64,000 bases of DNA, taken from NCBI GenBank assembly GCA_012845835.1, contig JABAKD010000019.1, forward strand, positions 791,501 to 855,500, in the 5' to 3' direction. Positions 22,120 to 34,387 of the stretch are shown here, piece by piece. Each line of letters starts with the position of its first letter. Within the stretch, counting starts at the first letter, position 1. A program made the position numbers and the translations under genes. This DNA comes from Undaria pinnatifida (Eukaryota > Sar > Phaeophyceae > Laminariales > Alariaceae). The notes under the pieces are model-generated. The model was not told the DNA's origin. It worked only from the letters and a program-made list of their open reading frames with translations, and ran no database searches.

Positions 22120-22658
22120 CTCCTCTAGGAGGTAGTAGTATATTGTCCTGTAAGGGGTAATAGTACATTTCCGTCTAAGAGGTAACCATGCATTTTCCCC
22201 AAAGGGGTGAGAGTACCTTTTCCTGTAAGGGATAATAGTACCTTATTGTGTAAGGGGGAATAGCACATTTCCCTTTAAGAAGAGGTATCAATACATTTTC
22301 CTCTTAGTGGTAAGAGTACCTTTTTCCCCAGCTACGTGGTGATAGCATATTTTCCTGTAAGGGCTAAGAGTATATTTCACTCTCACACGTAATAATTGAT
22401 TTTCCTCGAAGCGGTAAGAAGAGTACCTTTTCCTGTAAGAGGTAAAAGTACATTTTCCTGTGAGATGTAACAGTAGCTTTTCCTAAAAGAGGTAAAAGTA
22501 CCTTTTCCTCTAAGATAGAGGCAAGAGTATGGTCTCCTCCTTTAGGAGATACCTGTGAGGTTTCCTCTAAGAGGTAACAATACATTTTCATCTGTTAGAT
22601 AAAAATATATTTTCGTGTTAAGAGGTAGGAGTACATTGGCCTCTTAGAGGTAAGAGCG
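22120..22658. repeat. 30 bp minisatellite, copy A
   Basis: About 18 imperfect units of 28-32 bp follow the pattern CTGTAAGAGGTAAGAGTACATTTTC. Copy B has the matching array at 46720-47252 with a few units changed in length. The units are contiguous, without spacers, so this is not a CRISPR array. Confidence 0.88.
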
Positions 22659-22752
22659 CAACCGGTTTTGTGTCAGCTCCGGCGCGTTGCAGGGGGGCGG
22701 AGTGATGCAGGCGAGTGCTAAGAGTGTCGTCGTGCATGCTTGTTTTGACATT

Positions 22753-22784
22753 GCTCAAAGATTTCTGGCGAGGAATCTTTGAGC
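22753..22784. other. Perfect 11 bp hairpin conserved in both copies
   Basis: GCTCAAAGATT (22753-22763), a 10-base loop and AATCTTTGAGC (22774-22784) can form a perfect stem. The same 32 bases occur at 47349-47380. It could be a small RNA hairpin or chance; there is no poly-T after it. Confidence 0.5.
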
Positions 22785-24663
22785 TGTCGGTGCTTGCTCG
22801 CTTCAGCAGGTATTGGGAGTGTTGAAGTTTGTGTGTGGAGCGTTTTGAACGTCATCGGCGATCCACCATCGCTATGTGGTCATGTACTGTACCACGTTTT
22901 ATTCACCTGTGTGTGGTGGCGCATTGAAGGTTTTGTAGCGCTTCTCGAAGCTTAAACTGGTGGATGTTTTCATGTTTGCGTCCTTTCCTGTGGTTATTTG
23001 ATCGTGCTTTCAATACCTCGCTGATATGCGTGTTTTTGTGCGTTTTCCTCACTGATGTAGTGACAGATTCTAACTCTGAATGGCGTGCACGTTGTAGATC
23101 ACCGATCGCTGATTAGTGTGCTTTGATTTCTTCGTCCGGCAGGATTGTGGTCATAATGTGCCTTTTTGTGGGCCTTTTAGCACGAAGGCATAAATCGGGC
23201 ATAAACTAGACTAAGTATTTTGAAGCATAATAAAAAAATGGAAATAGCACAGGCAAAACTCCCGAAAAACAGCATGATCGGTGCCATGGCGGCGGGCGAC
23301 GCGTCGAAAGCCTCTCATATTATTCTTCAGTTTGTTTTTTCGTAAATTTGCCTTACGAAGCGCCTGCCATATTGGTGGCCATGCACATGCTGGAAATTGG
23401 ATGCACACTCATATCAGCAGCAGGCCGATACTGTGCCCTGATAAGTACTATTAATAGTAATATTGGTTTGAGCAATGTTTTCGCGTTCGAGGATAATAAA
23501 ATCACCAAAAAAGACGGGCATATATGAGCATAACGAAGCATAATTCCGGCAAAAAATGGGATCTGCTGAACATAATAGCGTAAAAACCGGAACAAAACGG
23601 GCATGATACTATCAAAGAAAAAACTGTCTAAGAAGTTGCCGGCGATATCACGCAGCTTGCAAAGATGAGTATCGGCCTTTAAATGGATCGAACTAACAGC
23701 TAACGAGTTCAAAATAACTTACGTACCTTTCGCTGTGCTCGGCGCAGGAGAAGGTAGCATACCGAACATTCGCCAACTCTAAAAGCCGGTAACTAGTGTC
23801 GGACCTCCACCGAGGCGCTGCAGGCTCGGCCGGTTCCATCCGCCGTCGGTGGGGCCGGTTCCATCCCCCGGCGGCGGGGCCGGCGGCAACGCCCGCGGGG
23901 GTGCTGTGCCGTGGAAGCCCGGCGGCCCGATGTCAGTGCGGAAACCCGAAGCGTTCCCTCGCTGGGGGCAGGGCCCCGAGAGCGGAAGGAATTTTGCCAT
24001 TTTCGCCTCATGCACCAATGGCAAGATACGGTTCTTTGCCAGCCATGAAGGCTTTTTTATAAAATCGTTTCATCAACGCATCGAGAGAAAGAGACGGTTA
24101 TTTAGCAGCCTGGAAGGGGGCGAAATAACTCATGATAGTTTTGGCGAATGAGCACTTGCATGGAACAAACACACGAACCCCCCGGGCACTGATAGTTACA
24201 TTGCAAGAGAATGAAGGAGCGGTTGTTGCACAGGTGCATGAAGGCGCCTGGAACACAATCAATCAGCAACTCAAGGGGGGGTTCGAAGGGCAAAGCACGA
24301 ACGCAAAGTTTTCAAGGAGTTTGGATGAACGATCTTCCCTTTGCCTTCTCTTCATGTGTGCAGCGGGGGGCGGGCGAGTACGGGGTGGGGCGGCTGTGTT
24401 CTCGTCCGCGATAATCGCAAGAAAGTAGCATCGATACAAAACAACAGGTAGGTATCGATACACCAGGTATCGATCAACGGAGTGTAGGTTTGCTAATCAC
24501 ACGGAAATGTAATTGACGTTTGTGTACTCATATGGAATCGCTTGGGACAGCCCCAGATTCGATCTAGATCCCAACCCATTTTTGCTCTGGACATTTGCGG
24601 CTGGCACCAGCGCGTTGTTTTGGACCGGGACACTTTGCTCACACCATTCAGCGTGATTCACAA
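22785..24663. other. Unassigned DNA left of the minus-strand copia element, copy A
   Basis: The stretch holds a GC-rich, CpG-rich patch (about 23800-24000) with open frames on both strands. Those frames are interrupted by indels relative to copy B (48395-48580). No recognisable gene. Confidence 0.45.
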
Positions 24664-24893
24664 TGTTCATAGAGTCCGAGCCCGGATGCCCTGACCCCCA
24701 CGTTGTCTGACTAGTTTTCTTATCTTCGATGTAGTAGACGACAGAGAGAAGGGATGAAGCAGAGAGCGTAGAGCGGACGGCGGAGAGCGGAGCCCTTCTC
24801 CCAAGGAAAAAAATCGAATAGAAACGCCTACGAATATATACCCAACCCTCTACAGCTTTTGTAACCGTCGTGCTGTCACGATCCGAACTAACA
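24664..24893 (-). repeat. 3' LTR of Copia-2, copy A
   Basis: About 230 bp, homologous to 49254-49490 and 54698-54925. It contains a GA-rich stretch near 24730-24800 and the conserved CCGTCGTGCTGTCACGATC. Confidence 0.85.
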
Positions 24894-25212
24894 CCCTCCC
24901 TGGTTCTTTACATCAGTGACGAGACCGAATGGGCATCCACTATAACACGCAAGGACTTAAGAACACAGCCAGAGACAGTCCGGCAGGAGGAAACCCGGTC
25001 ACCGGGTCAAAATCCCCTGTATAACTCACATATTCCAAACCATTGCGATTGTAACAATGGCCGCATTCAAAACAATGACCATGGCCAGAGATAAAAATGC
25101 CAAGTAGCGCCCTACTCGCCCGTGCCCCCTCAAAGTAGCGTGGTGTGGCGGCGTTACAAATTATTCCTCACATGACTCAAGCATGGTATTTATCGAGTAA
25201 TGTTCACATCTC

Positions 25213-28200
25213 TTACTCATCCTCCAACCGTAGGTTCAACAAAAACTTACGGGGAGATTTGATAGGAGTCGCAGCAAGGGATTTCGTCGAGATATCTGCC
25301 TGCTGCTCTTCCAAAGCTATAAATTCAATGGCGATCGTCTTCGCACGAAGTAGCTCTCTAACGAAATGGAAACGCACGTCTATGTCCTTGCTCCGAGCAG
25401 ACCTAAGAGAGTTTCCAGCCAACGCTATAGCCCCCTGATCATCCTCAAAAGCCCGGACACACGATTCGCTTAGGTCTGGGCAAATAAACGATAACACTGC
25501 GCCCGTGAACAAAGCCTTCTTCACCCCTTCGCTCAGGGCTATGTACTCTGTTTCTACTGTAGACAACGTAGCGCAACTCTGCGTGCTACTTACCCAACTG
25601 ACGGCAGCACCCCCCAACGTAAGTACCGTCCCAGACACCGAGCGTCTTTGAATTTGATTTTTATCGACGTAGTCGTCATCGCTATACGCAGTCAAATCCA
25701 ATCTCGAACCCCTCACAAAAGTCAATCACACACCCCTTGTCCCGTGGAAGTGTGCTTTGATCTTCAGAACTGCTTTCCAGTGCCTGTCGGTGGGGTTGTG
25801 AGAATGGCGCACCATAGCACGCACCGCGTTCGAGATGTCTGGCCGTGTCATGCTCAATAGACACATCAGACTGCCCACAGCCTCCCTGTGCGGCCAGTCC
25901 CCCTTTGGTTCGCCCTCCTCTCTTGGACCTAGCTCAACGCCAGGAGACGCGGGGATGTCAGAAGACGAGTTCGCACAGAAACGAATCAGCATGCTTTCAA
26001 CGAAAGCACCTTCTGCGCGATCTATGACGTGCCCAATTTCCAGTTGCGTTTGAAAGCACAACCAGTGCACCAAGTCAGTTCGCCGAGGTTATTCGTGGTG
26101 CCTTTCGTATTTAACGCGGCATGGAAGTCTCTGCATGCCTCGTCCAATCCTGTAACTACAATGTCATCTACATGAACGGTCATAATCAGTTATACCTTGC
26201 CATACACAAACATGCGAAAAACACAAGGATCATTCCTACACTGCTCCATACCGACTTTATCACGGTCTCTACCAGTAATCCGGCCCGCTGCCGTCCGCTC
26301 TTCTTTAGACCATATAGTGATCTGTTGAGGCGAACAACATTTCCTGACATGTCACCACACCCATCGGGTAGTTTCATGTATATTCCGGCGTCGAGTTTCG
26401 CGCGAACAGAAGCTTGTGCAACGTCTAAATGAAAACTCTTCAGACCGTGTTCATTTGCAATAAGCGGCCAGAAATTTAACTGACGCTAACGATGGAGTTG
26501 GTGCGAACGTTTAAAACATTGCAGTCTACGTCTTGCACATGGCCTCAAACCCTTAGCAACAAGTATAGCTTTGATCTTCACTATCAAGCCATCATCGTCA
26601 GCCTTGTATGCAAACACCCACTTTGCATGTACAGGTTCCGCCCTCGCGGCGGTGTCGCGGCTTCGTATGTACCGGTCGTTTTGTGACCATCCAACGCACT
26701 TTTCATGCCCTCACGCCACGCCTCTTTGTATTGAGAACACTCTACATCTGCTACGGACTGCGGGGGCAGTTCTACATCTTTCGGGAAATCCACTCGTCAT
26801 GCACGCGCTCAACTCCTCTTTGTTTTCTTCCACAGCAGGTCCTCCAGCCATCGTGGTCATCGCGTCCTCCGTCATCCAGGATGTACTCTCAAGGATACTC
26901 TCAATCTCCGTCCACTTTTGCACTTCCGCACGCCGCGTCCTCGTCCTCGCGCTGTATCCCAAGCTGACGTCGATCGGATTTGCCCTTCATGCGTTGGCTC
27001 TGACCCCCTTACTGTGGGGGGAAGCCATCCCCAGCTTCTGAGCTCGTGTGCTACCCTCCCCGACAAGACCGCAGGGTGGTCTTCGCCGTTCCCTTGGTCG
27101 GTGCTGGAGGCTGCTGATGCGCCTGGGTCGCTTTAGGCCCTTCATTCTGGGACCGAGAAGGCGTCCACCACGCCACCTTGAGAAAAAGCCATCGTCTCGA
27201 CTGTTTTGTCGCCAGCACCACCGGCGGCAGGTGCCTCCTGTGAGCGCCCCTGCAAAAACGAGCGCAGAGCAAGCTCCCACGTCACGTAGAGGTCGTTGAG
27301 GCGATCCAAACCACCGTCCTGCTCGTCCACCCCCCCCCCGAACCCCGATCGGACGTGTTCTCGTCGTCGGCCTCGGACCCCCCCTCTTCCTGAAACAGGG
27401 ATTCATGTATCTGGGCAGGTACAGGTGGTGCAGGGGACACGCGTTGCCAGGTGACATTTCGCGTGATAAGCAGAGTACGGTGTTTGGTCAGCACTCGAAC
27501 GGCGTCTCCAGGGTGGTTGGGCGCAGGGCCCAGGCATAAACACTCCTGTGCTTTCACCTAGGACTTGCTTTCCCTCTTCACCTTGCGGTAGCCAGGTTTG
27601 AGGAAAGGTCGAAGCACCACCCGGGGGAGGTTACCGTACCACATCTCATACATCGACTTCTTTGCTGGGCTAGCAGACGTTGCTGTGCGCTTCAAAGCAT
27701 AGCACGCCCAGTGCGACGCTTCAGCCTACAACGATTCCGTTGCCGGCAATTGCGCTCCGGGAAAAAGCTCACGAGCCTGGATTCAACCCGCCAACACGGC
27801 CGTCCCAATCAAACCTAGCGTGCGCTCGGCTACCGCATCGAATTGAGGATTGTCGGCCGTGGTGAATTCCTTCTTGATGCATCGCGGTCTGCATTGGTCC
27901 CCAAACTCCCCACGCGAAGCTCACCGCCCCCGTCGAATCGGAGGATCACCACCTGTGAAGGGACACCGTGTGCACGAGTATCCGCTAAGAACTGCTGGAA
28001 CGTTTCCGCGGCGTCCGATTTGTGTCGAATAAAATACACCCTCGTAGACCGTGAAAAATAGTCCCGCACGATGAGAGTATACCGCTTCCCCCCGTGAGAC
28101 TCTACCACCTTAGGCCCACTCAAATCCACAACAACCCTCTCGAGCTTCTTACCTGCTCGTGTGTGTTGACTGCGTGATACCTTGGCGGAGATCCTTTTCC

Positions 28201-30224
28201 ATGTAGCACCCCTTGCACTCCAGCAGCTTTCCTTCGAGGACGATCCCTTGCTGCTCCGCGGTCTTGCGGAGTAGTACCTCGTGGTAGTGTCCAGCCACGC
28301 AATGATATTCGTTTACGTCAACCACGGTCTTGTTGGGCAGTTTTCCCGGGGCGAGTATAGTACAGGCATTTCCCCTAGTGCTGCAATCGGCCCGGTAGCC
28401 GTGAAGGCTTGGCAGGTTCCGGGTCAACGGAGACACGATCAAAGGCTCACAATTCAGGTTGACTACTGTAGAACCCCCGTGCGGTGCCCTTCGAAATTGT
28501 CGCCGTTTTTGACGAGAGTAGGCAGGGTAAATAGATTGTGGCTGGGATGTGACACGTGCGCAACATCAGTCAGCAACACTTAAACAAGACCGTTTCCGGA
28601 CCCATAGGCAAAGCTAATATCACCCTACCCTTCGATCGTGCGGGTTGAGCCATCGGCGATGCACGGTTATAAGTTGCCATATTCATAGTTGGTTATGCAA
28701 TTTGCAGAGGGTGTCATGTGCGTAGACGCTCCACGATTGCAAAGCCAGGCCTCATCCCCTATCTGCCAAGCCGTCTCCCCTTCCCCCTTTCTGCCCGAAA
28801 CATCGTTGCACTCGCCTGCCTCTCCGGCCTTGAAAGCTGAAGCCTCGACCGTATCGTAAGCATAATCGTCGTCCGACACCGCCAGCACAACTTCCTCTTT
28901 CGAAGAGGGGCAGACATCAGTAGCGTGCCCCCGTCCGTGCATGGCTCCTCCGTGCAGTCGACCCTCCAGTGACCCTTCTTGCTACACGTGTAGCATCTCA
29001 CCTTGGTGGTACTACCTTCGGCGGCTTCGGCGCTGTTACCATCACCGCCGCCAGTTGCGGCGGAGCCACCACCGTCCTCGTTGGTGCCTTTACCGCCTCG
29101 TCCTTGCTGTCCCCGGCGTCTTCCTTTTCCCTTGCCGCGGCCTCCATCTTTTCCGTGGGCACCGCCGCCGCCGACTTTTCTGAGGCAACCACGGCCGCCG
29201 GCGTCGAACGTAGCATGGATGACATGGCGAGCGTTGGACCCGTTTTTCGAGTGTCCAGAAAGTTGGTGGTGCCGCTCTCGTACAACTTTCATGATGCCAT
29301 CGCGGCCAACACTGTCACGAGATGCAAGGTTCCTCGCGTCCGCCTCGTACTCAGCAGACAGAGCGTCGAATAAAGTTGTGTACAGCGTGTGGTCGTCGAG
29401 GGTCAGTCCTGCTGTACACATTTCTGCGGCAAGATCATCAACCCTACCGATCTCCTCCAGAGGGTTTCTCCTTGGCGCTATCTCAAAACTATTGAGGCGC
29501 CGGGTGAGGTTGGATTTGGCCCCCCGTTTGAGGCCCGTATCACGCTAGGAGAGCGTCCCACGCTTCCCGCGGCGAGGTTCACCGGTGTAAAATGCTCTTT
29601 GTCGCTCTTGCTCTTGAGAGCCGTGGACAGGAAATTCCACGCCAGTGCATGTACGTGCACACTTTAGTGACTGTACTCCTTGTCGACAAGTACTGTCTTC
29701 TCGGTACCCAACTCCCCTGGGGGAATGTATTGGGGCATATCCGACACAAAAGCAGATAGGAAACCTACTTCTTTCACGTACTTCCTGGCGTCGCTGGTCC
29801 AGGCAGTAAACTCGGGCTTCTTCCCCCTAAATAATGGAACAACGGTGTGTTTGAGAGCAAGCCTAGATACGGACAGATCACATCCAGATCCCAACTCACC
29901 GCCGGGGTACGCACCCCATTGTCCACCCCCCCTTTGCTGGTATGGCTGACCCCTGACTGGGGCAACCTCGACAGGAACAGCAGCTCCTCTGCGTCCCGTC
30001 AGCCCAAAATTACGCGAGTCGTTTTCACGCAAAATTGCTTCTATTGTTGCTGTCGAATCTCCTAGCGCTCCGCCTCCAGCAGCAAAGGCAAACGTTTCTC
30101 GTACAGAAGTGGGCTCAGCCCCTCGTGGGTTCCCCCTTACAGCAGCGCTGCCCTCAGCGCTGCTGGATTTCGATGGGCCGTTATTCCTCATGAGCTCGGT
30201 CATCATCTCCCTCAAGCCTTGCAT
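25213..30224 (-). pseudogene. Copia-2 gag-pol remnant, copy A
   Basis: Fragments in minus-strand order: gag (30224-29664 and 29421 down to about 28960); a CX2CX4HX4C zinc knuckle near 28990; protease near 28730, where the usual Asp-Ser-Gly reads Asn-Arg-Gly; integrase zinc region (28442-28149); integrase core (28129-27830), where SDNGGEF reads FDGGGEL; a linker (27557-27282); reverse transcriptase (about 26960-25730), which still has HVDD near 26180; and RNase H (25725-25213). Frame changes and stops separate nearly all parts, and several catalytic residues are gone. It is more decayed than Copia-1 and belongs to a different copia lineage, judged by its protease and gag sequence. Confidence 0.9.
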
Positions 30225-30355
30225 TATCGATGCTTGCTTCTCCTACATCATCAGTTAAAGCTCGCTCCTCAGGTGCTGAAACTCTTTTTTGGGAGCCTTT
30301 CTCTTGTGACGACATCGTTGGCCTCAGGTACCAGAGCTCTAGCGTTCAAGACACT

Positions 30356-30717
30356 CGGATTGGGAAAAACAAAGCTTTGGCTCACCAGACATCAACGTAT
30401 TGTCATACCTGGTACACGTCATGTGTCCATTTAAGGCCACGGGGAGACCCAAGCGTCCCCTGGTCCCCGGTTTTCCGGTAACTCTAATATCTAGGTGTTT
30501 TATCGGAACAGCAACACACATGGCTAGGTTAACACGCTGCGTTTAGAACTTTGGCTGGTTCGTGGAACACAGAACCGAAAACCCATGAAAAAAGGGCTTA
30601 ATCCACAGATGCTGTGAGTCTCTTCAGGTCGGTGTCCCTCGGGTTCTCAGCACAGGTCCACACCTCGACTTTAGGGCACTGCAGTGCTCAATATTTGGGG
30701 TACACAAACGAGACTAA
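30356..30717. other. Duplication junction segment
   Basis: This 362 bp lies between the two homologous units. It has no partner in the window and no recognised gene. It is the expected start of the duplicated unit if the duplication is a simple head-to-tail event. Confidence 0.7.
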
Positions 30718-31560
30718 AAAAGACCCCCAACAGAACGCATGCACTTTACTAGCCGGCAGCTACAGCTCCCCACAAACAACCACGCACCGGGAAATTGAGG
30801 GACGCTCCTGGTGGGGTGTACGACGACGTCGAGTGCGTCAGCCAGCAGTCGCAGGCAGCCAGAAGTGTTTTCGTGAGTTCGAACTTGCGAGCAGCAACAC
30901 CAAAAGCTACCGAAATCGCTGAAATATTTCTATTTACGCGCGGGAGCCTATTAATAATGTAATGGGTACGTCACCGATGGAAAAACGGTTTTCACCAAAA
31001 GCTTGCTGCTCACCAGGCGGATGATATAACTGGCTGTAGTATGTCGGGTTTAAGGGCTTAGGACAAAAATATAGAGGGACACTAACATAGGACTGGCTAG
31101 TTATGGAGTCCAAAAGAGGGCTAAGAGCACCTGAAAAGCTCTGTATTGTTGGATCTTTGCTGCTTTTTTCTACGAATTCGAAATATGGATGTTGTTTGCA
31201 GATACCATACTCTATTGTCAAGTGGCCGTATATGTGCGCGAAATGCCTCCATACGAGCTCCTACTCGAAACACTTAACTCAATCGGATTCGCAATCCAGC
31301 TCTAGCTGGCGTGTACTTCCGTTCCCGCGGTACCGACAGCGCGGACTGAGCTTACCAGTGGTCCCCATTGCTACTCCACCAGCGTAAGCTGCCGTTGTAT
31401 ACAGATGCGTGGGTATATGTCGACCCGACCTGAACCCTGGGTATCAGGTGCAGTGGAGATAACCACCGGAAACGTTGTCATTCCGAGTACTTGCGCACGC
31501 TAACCCGCTAACGAAATCCCCGGCCATGAGAAAACAGTCTCCCGCCGGACTTGGTACAGT
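30718..31560. other. Unassigned flank, copy B
   Basis: Counterpart of 1-856, with no conserved frame. Confidence 0.5.
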
Positions 31561-31565
31561 TGCGG

Positions 31566-31902
31566 TGTTGGTTTATGCCTGCGCACAAGTCTGATGTATG
31601 ATGTGTATGACTGCATAGCATCTACGGAGATGGTAGAGTACAACTATTGATATGCTGGCGGTCCCAATCTTCGATATGTTCGAGTTGAGCCCCCTTTAGC
31701 TCAGTGTATTATTGCTGCTCTTCTTGTAGTTGTCTTCGGGTGTGCATGTTCAGAGTGCCCTTCTTTCTTCGGCGGAGAGAACAATAATATACATACTTGT
31801 GCCTTTTTTAAGACTGCTTCCGAGGGGCCATCGACGGCTCCCACCTTGACATGATTCACTGCATGATGACCTAGGCAACCCCGTGTACGAGGTACTCCAA
31901 TA
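31566..31902. repeat. Left LTR of the non-autonomous element, copy B
   Basis: 337 bp; matches 862-1196 and 34044-34382. Confidence 0.87.
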
Positions 31903-34043
31903 CGCTAGCGGGGTGACGTCACCAGAGATCGTACCGCGGGCAAGCCGACCCTGACGATGGGTTTTCCCATCACATTGGAACCGTACTCGGGGAGGTGAAC
32001 GCGCTGGACCGGGGCTGACTCGAGACACTTTTTTTCCCGGGATGCTCTAGGAGCAAGTTCCGTCACCGAACTCCACCCTATACGACAGTGACGGAGCCCG
32101 CACGTACACCAGCAGCAACAGAGAGCAAGACCATCGAGACGCAGCCTAAGACAACCAGATACAGGAAGAGGCGGAGCAGTCAGGGATGGACAGCGTGAGC
32201 CAGAAGGGCCACGGTCCTTCACCTGCTAGCCAGACCTCCTTGTACATGCTTGTGTTGAGCGAGCGATTTCGGGGCTGATTTTTGAGCTGCAGTTACGAGC
32301 AATTCTGCGCGACGATGATTGGATGGCAGTGGAAGGACAGCCAGCGGAGCTAATGGGAATGAGCGTGGAGCAGCAGCATGCATGTGCACAGCAGGGGATT
32401 CGGGTAAGGTCAGGGGAGGAAGCGAGCAGGACAAAGCAAGGGAGGAGGGGACCGCCCCTTCCGCGCCAGCACGAGCTTCGGCTTACAAAGGGCGCGTATT
32501 CGTTTATCTTGATTTTTGTGTCGTTCCATATTTCTCTCTGGAGTTGACTGATGTGCTGTTGTTTTTGTGTGCGTATCAGGTGGCACGTACAGTTCAGTGG
32601 AGTCGTTAGTACCTGAAGAGTTCAAATCGACTTTTTGTTTATATGATACGATAGGAGATGTGATGCTTGACTGCCTGGTGATATGGTCAGTGCACTGCTG
32701 AAAACTGTTTTTTTCTGTAGTATATGATACGAGTTGGCACTTTGGTTCCATTCCAGTCAACCATATTTCCTCAGTTCCGAAGAGTTGAGGAGAAATGGTT
32801 ACTTACTGCCGAAAATATGACTTTTGATCTTGGTCGAGAAAAAGATCACGGTGGTGTTGATTGGTGCATCAGCGGTCTATCCTATTTAGCCGGTACCTGG
32901 AGCGTGGTAGTGGTGGTTATGTGTTGGTTGTCCTCATGAACATGACGGTTATGATCCATCTTATATCAGGGAGTTCCATATGTTGGTAAGGCATTCATGT
33001 ATAAGGTGTAAGGGGACTGTTCGTGATATTCATTGGAGATCGAGCTGGCAGGATACTTGATTTTTTTGAACAGGCAGAGTAGGTAGGTATGACGAATGCT
33101 GGCTTCCATAGTTCGTTGAAAGAGCACATGTCCGAATCAAAGTGTCCTGTAATACCAACGTGTGTTGAGAGCTTGGTATGGACTAAACCAGAGCGGAACT
33201 GGTTGGACAAAATGTGGCTTGACTCCGGAGTGGGGGAGTTTGACACCGGAGTGGGGGAGTTATATCTTAGCTCATAATATTTAGGGTCATGAAATAATCG
33301 TTGAAGGCGATGCTCTTACATTTTCCTTTTCAATTTGAGGATGGTATTTTTGAGTTTGCATTAATCTAGCTTCGAATGGGCGCTATCATGACAGTTGTCA
33401 TGAGCAGGTAGGAGGGATGTAGGATTCACCATGTACTCGTATCAATGTCGGAGAATCAAACTCGGGTCTGCGTTGATACTAATAGTTATATAGTTATACT
33501 AACTTTAATCTTGCCTGGGGCATGTTGAAAACGGGAGTATCTATATTACCATCAAAAAATTGCTTGATCGAAGGTTCGGAAGCGTATTAATTTGGGGGAA
33601 CAGTAATGGTCGTTTTTGAGTATTAGATGGGGAAATTTGATACCTGGTATTTTCATCTTGGTTTTAGCCAAAAAAAAAATTGCTTGATTGAAGATTTGGA
33701 GGTATACCGATTTGGGGGAACAATATTGTCTGGTTTTGGGGTTATTTCTGGCTTGATTTATTGAACAACGATCGAAAGCTTTTCTTTCTGGTTGTACACG
33801 GATTGATCCAACTGCACTCTTGATTGCCCATATTCTTATCAGCTATATCCGATGCGATCACTGCGTTTCGTTTCCGCTAGCCGCGGCGTTGGGTATCAAT
33901 ATTCGGGTTTTTGGAGCAGAGGCAGTATTGGTTTGAAATTGATGTTGGATATTTGAGGCATATGTACCTTGCTCGAATAAGCAAGATTCCGTATGGTGCG
34001 CTTTGATTGAACGTTATCATGACGTGCACACAGGCAGGGGGAA

Positions 34044-34382
34044 TGTTGGTTTATGCCTGCGCACAAGTCTGATGTATGGTGTGTATGGCTGCATAGCATA
34101 TACGAAGATGGTACAGTAGAACAATTAATTGATGTGATTGGCGGTCTCAATCTTCGACATGTTCGAGTTGAGCCGCATTTGGCTCAGTGTATTATTGCTG
34201 CTCTTGTAGTTGTCTTCGGGTGTGCATGTTCAGAGTGCCCTTCCTTCTTCGGCGTAGAGAACGGTAATATACATACTTGTGCCTTTTTTACGACTGCTTC
34301 CGAGGGGCCATCGACGGCTCCCACCTTGACATGATCCACTGCATGATGACCTAGGCAACCCCGTGTACGAGGTACTCCAATA
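34044..34382. repeat. Right LTR of the non-autonomous element, copy B
   Basis: 339 bp, followed by TGCGG. Confidence 0.87.
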
Positions 34383-34387
34383 TGCGG

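Larger units (their letters stand above)
24664..30345 (-). mobile_element. Decayed Ty1/copia element (Copia-2), copy A, 5' LTR missing
   Basis: A minus-strand copia element: its 3' LTR is at 24664-24893, the polypurine tract reads as CCCTCCC on the plus strand at 24894-24900, and RNase H, reverse transcriptase, integrase, protease and gag follow left to right. The right (5') LTR, present in copy B at 54698-54925, is absent here because the duplication breakpoint falls just inside it at 30355/30356. The coding region is broken in many places. Confidence 0.9.
1..30355. repeat. Segmental duplication, copy A
   Basis: Position 1 aligns with 30718, and collinear homology continues to 30355, where copy A leaves the internal sequence of the minus-strand copia element about 13 bp short of where its 5' LTR begins in copy B. 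Removing the 6.4 kb copia insertion (4296-10694 plus one 5 bp repeat) leaves about 23.95 kb, nearly the length of the matching part of copy B. Differences are scattered substitutions, small indels and a few larger events. The left end of the unit lies outside the window. Confidence 0.95.
31566..34382. mobile_element. Non-autonomous LTR retroelement, copy B
   Basis: Counterpart of 862-3720. LTRs are at 31566-31902 and 34044-34382, with TGCGG target repeats at 31561-31565 and 34383-34387. The shared target repeats prove that a single insertion preceded the duplication. Confidence 0.85.

Noticed and set aside
22120-22658. CRISPR-like regular repeats
   Set aside because: The units are contiguous and degenerate, without spacers, and the genome is eukaryotic.
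23796-24151. GC-rich open frames on both strands as a possible gene
   Set aside because: Indels between copies break the frames, and no domain is seen; the pattern fits a GC-rich noncoding patch.
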